Assembly (NCBI RefSeq): GCF_034702125.1
Contig: NC_085875.1
Coordinates: forward strand, 22,642,116-22,706,115
Origin: Engraulis encrasicolus
Lineage: Eukaryota > Chordata > Actinopteri > Clupeiformes > Engraulidae
Direction of reading: 5' to 3'
DNA: 64,000 bases
In this document: one piece after another, positions 56,415 through 64,000 of the stretch
How positions within the stretch are numbered: position 1 is the stretch's first letter
How the letters are laid out: the number at the start of each line of letters is the position of its first letter
Program-made: the position numbers and the translations under genes
Notes under the pieces: model-generated
The model's database searches: none
What the model was told of the DNA's origin: nothing
Seen by the model: only the letters and a program-made list of their open reading frames with translations

Positions 56415-56639
56415 CACAGTGCAGCTGTTTCCTCCACCCCTCTACAGAAACTTCAAAGACGTGAACTCTACCATACCAGAAATATGGAAACTGAATAGCA
56501 ATGTAAATAAAATAATTGAAACTGAATGAGGTGTCATCAAGTGAAGAGAAAATCCGAAGTGCTCAGGGAATTGTTCATAAAAATCTTGAAGGTGCTCTTT
56601 GGTGTTGGGGAGAAAACAATACCTTGTCAAAAAAGGGAG

Positions 56640-56757
56640 TGCAAGGCACTCTTCTTGTGGAAAAAATATTAAAAAGCCTTTATTGAAACATGGCTAATAA
56701 GTTTAAAAACATGGGAACAGAGACCCACGCGTTTCGGCGCAAGCCTTCTTCAGGGTG
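56640..56757. repeat. CGAAACG-type interspersed repeat
   Basis: ACGCGTTTCGGCGCAAGCC and TTCTTCAGGG form the minus-strand version of the core seen near 29797. Confidence 0.5.
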
Positions 56758-56761
56758 AATG

Positions 56762-57092
<331 letters not shown>

Positions 57093-57240
57093 GTTTGAAT
57101 CTAAGTGTTTGCATTTAAGAAGTAGTAGATGTTGTATCCGTAAGATACCAGGCAGGCAGGGAGTGTTCTGGTCTTAGGGACCATTCAGTAATTCATCTCT
57201 TGATTTGTATGTTTTTTCTTGGGTAATTTAACAGTGTCTC

Positions 57241-57473
57241 AAGAGTTCAGATGCAAAACCCCCTAACTCCATTTCTGAAGATCTGCACTTCTATATTTTT
57301 AGAGAATCCCGTTGTTGGTTTGGTTTACATTCATGTACTTGATAATACATATAAATAGTTATATTACATAAATAAAATAAAAAATATGCAATTTTGATAG
57401 CTTTGTATTAAATAAAAATGAATTAAGATTATTTTCTGAAATGGCACTTGGGGGGTTTTGCATCTGAACTCTT
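57241..57473. mobile_element. MITE with inverted ends
   Basis: The ends AAGAGTTCAGATGCAAAACC and GGTTTTGCATCTGAACTCTT are perfect inverted copies. The AT-rich interior is non-coding. Confidence 0.8.
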
Positions 57474-57481
57474 CGTATGTT

Positions 57482-57496
57482 AACGCCATCTACTGG
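57482..57496 (-). promoter_or_regulatory. Reverse-oriented CTCF-like motif at the array edge
   Basis: On the minus strand CCAGTAGATGGCGTT matches the consensus with one mismatch (S14 to T). It points back towards the forward motifs of the V array and sits about 95 bp before the putative first exon of the flanking gene. Confidence 0.5.
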
Positions 57497-57589
57497 CCAG
57501 TTTAATGAAACTTCTCATCTCTCGTGTCAGTGCTCGCCCACTTCTCGTCTGGAACGAGATTTCGGTTAGTAAACAAAACTTCAGTTGAA

Positions 57590-58793
57590 ATGGCAAGCTG
57601 TTCCTTGCTCAGTGAATTGAATAACTTTAGGCTAATGTTAAATATAAACTCTTCAGTTATGATTCCCACACGGGGGCAATGTCGGTAAGTTAAATTTAGT
57701 CTTACAAACGTATGTGTTTTATGGTCAATGTTTTTCCGGAAGATTATTAGAGATGTGTTGAAACAAGAGGAGCGATACTGCTGCTAGCCTGTACAGAGGA
57801 TTGGTTAGCTTCCCGTGACGGCAACGTTCATTATTTTCAATAGAAAATTATATGTGATTAATGAGTTTAATACAGAGATTGATGTGTGTGTATAGATGTT
57901 TATCTATAACATATTTAGAAAGACTATTTTGCTAATAGGTGTTCCTTTTCTGTTTAGTTTTACAGCATAAATATTACCCGGTGACACGAGTAATAAAGGA
58001 GAGGAGAAAATACAGATGATCGGTGGGATGTTTCTTTATTGTTTTCCTTTCCTGGCTGTTTATACGCACTGGATAGCTGAACATGCAAACGTTTAGTGAG
58101 GCCAGTACATTATTATTATTATTATTATTCATACTATTACAGAACCTAGAGAATATTTGGTGCAGGCCCACCCCATGAGCCAATACAAATAGAATTCCAT
58201 TGTTTGGGGCAACAATAGAAGCTGCGATATGATCCATGACACCCTCTGTGATGTCAGCTATGACATGATAGAATGTTCTGTGGATGTGATTAAAATTGTC
58301 AAAGTGTATGCCATTCACTTATTTGTTAATGATGGAGGCATAGCCTTTTTTACAATGAGGAGATTGGCTGTGTGGTTAATGCAGCAATTTTCTTCCACAC
58401 TATGAAGAAAGGTCAGTTAATTTATGTAGTATTTAATTTTCTATTTAATATTTTTTGCATAGACATGTGTTAGCTGTTGAGATAAACTGTGTCGATCTAA
58501 TTGACAAGTAGGCTACTATCAAGTGCATTAAGGTCTTTATTAAATCAAATCAGAAATCAAAATGTCTGCCTACTTTATAGAACTTACCACAGGCCTTCTC
58601 AATGTCCATTTACTTTAGTAGTATAGCCTAACAGTATAGCCTAATGTAAATGTAGGCTTTAAATTAGCCTAATGTAATTATATCAATGTAAATAGCCTCT
58701 ATAATATATAATGTAAAAATGTAATGTGTCACTAACACTTCTTTGGTCAACAAGTCAACACAAACAAAGAGTGTGTGGCATGGTTGGGTGGTT

Positions 58794-58882
<89 letters not shown>

Positions 58883-61800
58883 TGTAGTTACTGTGTGTAA
58901 TGTAGGAATATAATGCATCAATTATATAATGTAAATTATAATGTTGACAAAAGATGACTCATGGCTCAAAAAGTCACAGTGTCTTCTCAAATTGGGTGCT
59001 CTTGGATGAAGGGGGTCAGTCTAATAATTCAACAAAAAAGACTCATCGAGGCAACTCCCAAGTGAATAATGAGGAAGTGAATAAAAATTAAGTTATGGCT
59101 AAAGCATGATTAAAAGAGTAAACATGTTTAGACCAGACACCGTTGGAGGCTAGGATTTGGGGCATTGTTGCTGGGGTCAATTTCCTGATCCACTCACCAT
59201 CATTTTTACATCATTATACTATATTCTCAGGCTCAAAAGATCCTTCCCAGAATCCGCCTGGACCTGCCTCAGGACTGGACCTGGCTGGATCACCTGGCTC
59301 ATCCCTTCCATTTCCGGTGGAGGAGTATATCCTCAACCTCTCAGAGGAGTGAGTTGTGTTTAATTCCTGTAATTAGAATCAGAATCAGCTTTATTGACCC
59401 AGTATACATTTTTGTCTGCAGTCTTCAGTAGTTCTCATTACAAAACAGTGCAAAACAAAAGTAAACTCGAAATGCACTCAGAGAGTGCAGACCTCTGTCA
59501 AGGAAGCTGTTTGATAGAACATTTGACTATGTTACATCATATTTTTATGAAGCCGTTCTGCCTTCCTTTTGTGAAATTAAAAACTGGAACGTCAAAATTT
59601 GCCCTGTCCTGTAGTTCAATTTGCGGTCATGGTGAAGAATCTTTAAAAAAATTCTCATTCTGGTTCGTGATCTGGATCACCACCAAAATGTAATCACTTG
59701 TTCCTTTGGTCATTTCCAACAACTCCACAAAGTTTCATCCAAATCCGTTCATGACTTTTTGAGTTATCCTGCTGACAAACAGACAGACAAACAAACAAAC
59801 AAACAGACAGACAGAGACAAACCCATGCGACTCAAAACGTAACCTCCTTGGAGGAGGTAAAAAGTTATGATGATGGCAAAAGTTAGTGTGAAAAGAAAAC
59901 TATAAAGATATCTTTCTATAGTCACATGATTGCCATTGTACAGACTAGGGGTCGACAGATACAGGTTTTTCAATGGCCGATGTGATACCGATTTTTTTTC
60001 ATCACCCTTGGCCGATACCCGATATTTGAGGCCGATATGGGTAAAAAAAAATTAAAAATGACAAATATTCCAGGTCTCAAGTGAAAAATAAACATTTATT
60101 TAACATTATTTAACATTATCAAATTGAGGTAGAACGTGTAACATTTAGACACCCACTCTAACAATGAAGTAATGTCTAAAAATCAAGTAATACAAAAAAA
60201 AGTGTCTTGGTGCTTTTAAAAAAGCCGAATAACATAAAATAATAATAAATAGTCCGTATCGGCCAAAACCACATGTGTATCGGACGATACTGATACACTT
60301 AAAATACGCAAATTTCTGCCGATATCCTTAGTACAGACACTCACCATTTCCCAATGTCAAGTGTTCTAGCCTTGGTATTGCGTGAAACACCTAGTAATTG
60401 GATGCTCTTTGGTGAACTCTGCAGAGTATCCAATCATTAAGCTTTTCACGCACTACCAAGGCTAGAACACTTGACATTGGGAAATGGTAATAGTTTGAGT
60501 CTTTTTACATAGGTTGCATCTGTTTAAATCTCTCAATCGTATGTTTTTTTCAATTCTAGGGAATGGAAGGCTTTCAGCAACATGTTAGAAACTCCTGTAA
60601 GTACAGCTGCATAAACAAATATGTTCAATATTTTCTTCAAACAGGTATGAAGTTATCTGTTTTTGCCTGTTTTTTTTTTTGTTTAAATCACATTTTTTGT
60701 TGACCCCCAGATGACAAGGAGCCAGTTTGTGGAGCTCTCGAAGACTGTCCTGAAGGTGTTTAGCCTGGGCTCATTTCGTCTGGTTCTGCCAACTTTGATC
60801 CACCGCGGATTTGATGAGCTGAAGAGCGACTCAGATACATCCTCAAGGTAAAATAATTTTAAAAAGAATAACTTGATAACACTTTATTTTAGGGATACAT
60901 CTATTAGCACTAATACATACAATATTAATGCCTGTGTAAGTCACTTGTAAGGCATGTACTAAGCAAAATCAGACAGTTGTTAAGCATGTATTCACAAATG
61001 TCTTGTTCATGCCCAATTAGGGGTTTATTACTAATATGACCTTAGTAAGGGCCAGTAAGCCTATATTTCTATTTATTAGTAAGTAGTAAGTTGCAGAATA
61101 CAATGTGTATAAGCTCCCGACACACTGTGTGAACAAACCCTGAACAGTGTGAAAACAGAGGTGGAATAAGGGTCCCTATTCTAAAGTGGTGCATTGCTCA
61201 GCCCAGATGGCTTAGGGCCCCTGCACTACCAAGGACCCCTCAGTACCTAGGGCCCCCACACCACACAGGCCCGCACTACCTAGCCCCCCTGATCAGCAAA
61301 GCGTAAGGGTATATTACATAATTATGTTTTGAGCAGTGGAGACATCTAGCATTCTCTTGTTCATATCAAGAGTTAAAGGGAACAGGAGCTTTTATATAGC
61401 AAGGACTGAACGTACACTAGTCAATGACGGTGGGTTGGTGAGATGTATTTTTTTCATGTACCATTGAGTTTATTTGTAAGAATCCCAAAATAAATGCAGA
61501 ACATTAGAATAATAGTTTTGAAGCGAAACTAAACTATTATTTTGTGATAATTAAGTTAATGTTCGAGAACATTAGCTCCAAGAAGTGCAATGCATGATGG
61601 GTACGCAATCTAGGCCTACAGACAACCTACCCGGCTCTGCGTCTACCTACATCCTTAGCTCCTCCCCTCACTCGTGCAATTTAGTTTTTATCCAAACAAT
61701 TTGCCATGTATGTTACAACAGAAATATTGCTGCATTGGCCATGCATTGCATTTCTGACAAAGGGTGTACCCATCATGCACTGCACTTCTTGGAGCTAAGT

Positions 61801-64000
61801 TTCTCAAACATTAACTTATTTATTATCACAAGGGAATACCTTCGTTTCGCTTCCAAACTATTACTCATCGTTATATTCTGCATTTATTGTAGGGTTTTTA
61901 CAATTAAAACGAATTGGTGTATGAAAAAATTACATCTCACCACCCCACCGTCATTGAGAAGTTTACATCCAATCCTTGCTATATAATGCTTCATATTATC
62001 CTTTTCCATACTGAGTTTAAGAAGTGAGAACTATGTTTCTAATTAGACTGATGCATATTTGAATAAGTTCTTACACTTTGCGCCCCAAGGGGGCTGAGTG
62101 GGGTGGGGGGGCCCTAGGTAGTGTGGGGGCCCTAAGCCATGTGGAATGTGCAATGCTTCACTTTAGAATAGGGACCCTTATTCCACATCTGTTTTCACAC
62201 TGTTCAGGATTTGTTCACACAGTGTACCAGGAGCTTATACACATTGTATTCTGGCCCTTACAGCTTACTCATAAATAGAAATCTAGGTCTACTAGGTCCT
62301 TACTAAGGTTATATTGGTAATAAATCCCTTATTGTGCATGAACAAGACATTTACGAATAAATGTCTAACAACTGTCTGATTTTGCTTAGTACATGCCTTA
62401 CAAGTTACTTACACAGGCATTAATATTGTATGCATTAGTGCTAATAGATGTATCCCTAAAATTAAGTGTTACCTAACTTGATAACACTTTATTTTAGGGA
62501 TACATCTATTAGCACTAATACATACAATATTAATGCCTGTGTAAGTCACTTGTAAGGCATGTACTAACTTCAATTCAGCTTCAATAGAATGCTATGAAAC
62601 GTCCAGGAATATTCTCTAAGCTGGACATCTGGCAATTTTGTGTAAATGTCAACATTCTGAAACAAAAACTGCATATATGTAACATTCTACTTGCTTCTTG
62701 GTACAGAACGTGGTGTGGTGAAATATTCCCATATTTTGGCATCATTCCTGCTTAATGTACTTCTCACATGCCTGCTACTGTATGTATGGAGACGCACCTG
62801 TGCTAGATGAAAATTTTACCCATGTTAAAATGGCGGTGCTCCCGGCCAGGCCATGTCACGTGATTGTGACGGCATCCCGATTCCCGACTTAGAGAAAACT
62901 GGGGCTACAGCTACAGCAACTTCATGTACAATCTTGTTTTTTTAACACAGATAAAATACACAGTAAAAAAATGCAGTGAAAAAAATGCTGTGTTAATTCA
63001 ACACTTAGAGAGTACTCCGAGACCAAATAGATGATGTTAAATCAAATCTTTAAGTGTTATATTACCACTGTATGTTCTTTTTGCTGTTTACGAAGCAGCT
63101 TTCTGGCATCTTCATCTGAATCTTGCCTGAAAAAGTTAACTCTCTGAAGTCAGCCACTGAAGACAAATCTAGTACAATCTTTTAAACTTTTGCCTGTTTG
63201 TTTTTTATGTCTGGTAATAGATCTGGTGAAAGTGGAAACTCATCGGAGGGTGTTTTAAGTGGATCCTCAAGGTAAACTAAACATAATAGATCAGAGAATG
63301 CCATGAACCTGTTGGTAGATCTTAATGATTTTGACCTGCTAAATCAGCATGGTGAAATGTCTTGAACCTTCTTGCCTGTTTCCTTGTTTGTAGTTATAGT
63401 TATGCCAGTGGAAGTGCCTGCGCGTCCTCATCTGCTACTGCTGATGGTCCGATGCTCTGGATGAAATGTGCCCTGGCAGCCTTCAGGAAGAGGGTGGCAT
63501 GGCTTCTTCCCCGTCACTCGCCAGATGTTCACTCTTACATGTCTGACATTCACGCCGACAGCGACAAGCGTAGTGCCTGCCCTCGCTCCCGATCTGGAAC
63601 CAGGACAGAGCCACGTCGTGGAATTCCATCCGTTCACGTAGAGGATTTCAGCCTGTTGCCAGATGTTCACTCTTACATGTCTGACATTCACGCCGACAGC
63701 GACAAGCGTAGTGCCTGCCCTCGCTCCCGATCTGGAACCAGGACAGAGCCACGTCGTGGAATTCCATCCGTTCACGTAGAGGATTTCAGCCTGTTGCCAG
63801 ATGTTCACTCTTACATGTCTGACATTCACGCCGACAGCGACAAGCGTAGTGCCTGCCCTCGCTCCCGATCTGGAACCAGGACAGAGCCACGTCGTGGAAT
63901 TGAATCCTTTCACGTAGAGGATTTCGGCCTGTTGCCAGATGTTCACTCTAACATGTCTGACATTCACGCCGACAGCGACAAACGTAGTGCCTGCCCTCGC
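57590..64000 (+). CDS. Unrecognised multi-exon gene, 3' end beyond the window
   Basis: Seven exons can be threaded with GT-AG sites and matching phases: 57590-57684, 58344-58411, 59231-59348, 60560-60596, 60711-60847, 63221-63271 and 63394 onward. The first starts at an ATG in good context (GAAATGG) and reads MASCSLLSELNNFRLML. Exons 4-5 encode EWKAFSNMLETP and FVELSKTVLKVFSLGSF. Exons 6-7 are Ser/Gly-rich, then PMLWMKCALAAFRKRVAWL, then a 46-residue tandem repeat. No signal peptide or known domain was recognised. Exon 2 has a poor polypyrimidine tract and is the least certain. The gene is unrelated to the V segments, and I assign no function. Confidence 0.6.
57974..58318 (-). other. Minus-strand open frame of unclear status
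   Basis: A 114-codon frame. Its N-terminal half (FYHVIADITEGVMDHIAA, NNGILFVLAHG) looks protein-like, while the rest contains an Asn run from (ATT)n. It lies in intron 1 of the putative plus-strand gene. It could be a transposon or gene fragment, or chance. Confidence 0.25.
58792..58881. repeat. (GT)n microsatellite
   Basis: About 85 bp of GT in intron 2 of the putative gene. Confidence 0.97.
59379..59850. mobile_element. LINE/SINE-derived repeat sequences
   Basis: AGAATCAGAATCAGCTTTAT at 59380 is the hallmark 3' end of fish CR1/L2-type elements. Positions 59700-59850 (AAGTTTCATCCAAATCCGTT, a CAGACAAACAAACA tract, CCTCCTTGGAGGAGGTA) form another common fish repeat tail. Confidence 0.6.
59945..60332. 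mobile_element. MITE rich in CCGATATC-type repeats
   Basis: Starts TAGGGGTCGACAGATAC. GGCCGATACCCGATATT repeats sit near the left end, and the opposite-orientation GTATCGGCC and CCGATATCC near the right. A typical non-autonomous fish element. Confidence 0.6.
60343..60488. repeat. Near-perfect hairpin, 45-bp arms
   Basis: ACCATTTCCCAATGTCAAG and CTTGACATTGGGAAATGGT end arms of about 45 bp around a loop of about 55 bp. It lies in intron 3 of the putative gene. Confidence 0.9.
60875..62472. mobile_element. 1.6-kb foldback element in intron 5
   Basis: The left arm (GATAACACTTTATTTTAGGG) and right arm (CCTAAAATTAAGTGTTACC) are inverted and align through about 350 bp. Inside, a second inverted pair (CCAAGAAGTGCAATGCATG and CATGCACTGCACTTCTTGG) continues towards a centre near 61675. 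No coding capacity. Confidence 0.8.
62473..62568. repeat. Extra direct copy of the foldback terminus
   Basis: Repeats the first 95 bp of the left arm (ACTTGATAACACTTTATTT) immediately after the right arm, in the same orientation as the left arm. Confidence 0.9.
62944..63075. mobile_element. MITE-like AT-rich repeat
   Basis: ACACAGTAAAAAAATGC and TGCTGTGTTAATTCAACAC, with TTTAAGTGTTATATTACC, resemble a common fish MITE. The ends are not sharply defined. Confidence 0.4.
63521..64000 (+). repeat. Coding minisatellite, 138-bp unit (46 residues)
   Basis: Units start at 63521, 63659, 63797 and 63935; the fourth is cut by the window end. Units 1 and 2 are identical at nucleotide level. Unit 3 changes its last third (GIESFHVEDFGLL for GIPSVHVEDFSLL) and unit 4 begins with SNM for SYM. 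Each unit has an acidic part (MSDIHADSDK) and a basic part (PRSRSGTRTEPRRG). Confidence 0.95.

Noticed and set aside
63428..63967. Minus-strand 179-codon frame over the 138-bp repeats
   Set aside because: It is open only because the unit length is a multiple of three; the splice-phase evidence supports the plus strand.

Overview
The window is germline vertebrate DNA, almost certainly from a teleost fish. It shows GT-AG introns, dense CA/GT microsatellites, tRNA-derived SINEs, a CR1/L2-type LINE and fish-style MITEs. About 52 kb of it is a dense array of T-cell receptor variable (V) segments of the alpha/delta type. The species cannot be fixed from the sequence. No D, J or C segment is present, so the alpha/delta assignment rests on V-domain motifs and the 22/23-bp RSS spacers.

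Layout. Positions 1-1233 hold a decayed minus-strand LINE reverse transcriptase. Positions 1.2-4.6 kb are simple repeats and a minisatellite. From 4.9 to 56.5 kb I find 47 V segments, here called V01-V47, all on the plus strand. Each has a short leader exon, a phase-1 intron, a V exon with Cys23/Trp41/Cys104 landmarks, and a recombination signal (heptamer, 22/23-bp spacer, nonamer). Three are clear pseudogenes (V26, V33, V43). The rest look open, although several have non-consensus heptamers or altered framework residues. Families occur as local tandem duplications: V05-V10 (a two-gene unit three times), V12-V20, V21-V23, V28-V36 and V44-V46. Two broad classes interleave. One is TRAV-like (ILWYK...AVYYCAAS). 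The other looks more TRBV/TRDV-like (MYWYRQ or YYWYQ...YFCSVS) and always has 23-bp spacers.

Regulation. A 15-bp motif matching the CTCF core consensus recurs in forward orientation, typically 90-110 bp upstream of leader ATGs. A reverse-oriented match lies at 57482-57496, just past the last V. A second, largely separate group of V segments carries CRE-like octamers (TGAYGTCA type) mostly 55-135 bp upstream, as in Vbeta promoters.

Right edge. From 57.6 kb to the window end I can thread a seven-exon plus-strand gene whose splice phases agree at every junction. Its last exon contains at least three and a half copies of a 46-residue (138-bp) tandem repeat and runs off the window. I do not recognise it. 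Its introns hold MITEs, a near-perfect hairpin and a 1.6-kb foldback repeat.

Functionally, the V segments are the germline substrate for RAG-mediated V(D)J joining in developing T cells. The leader encodes the signal peptide, the V exon the antigen-binding domain through the start of CDR3, and the RSS is the cleavage site.
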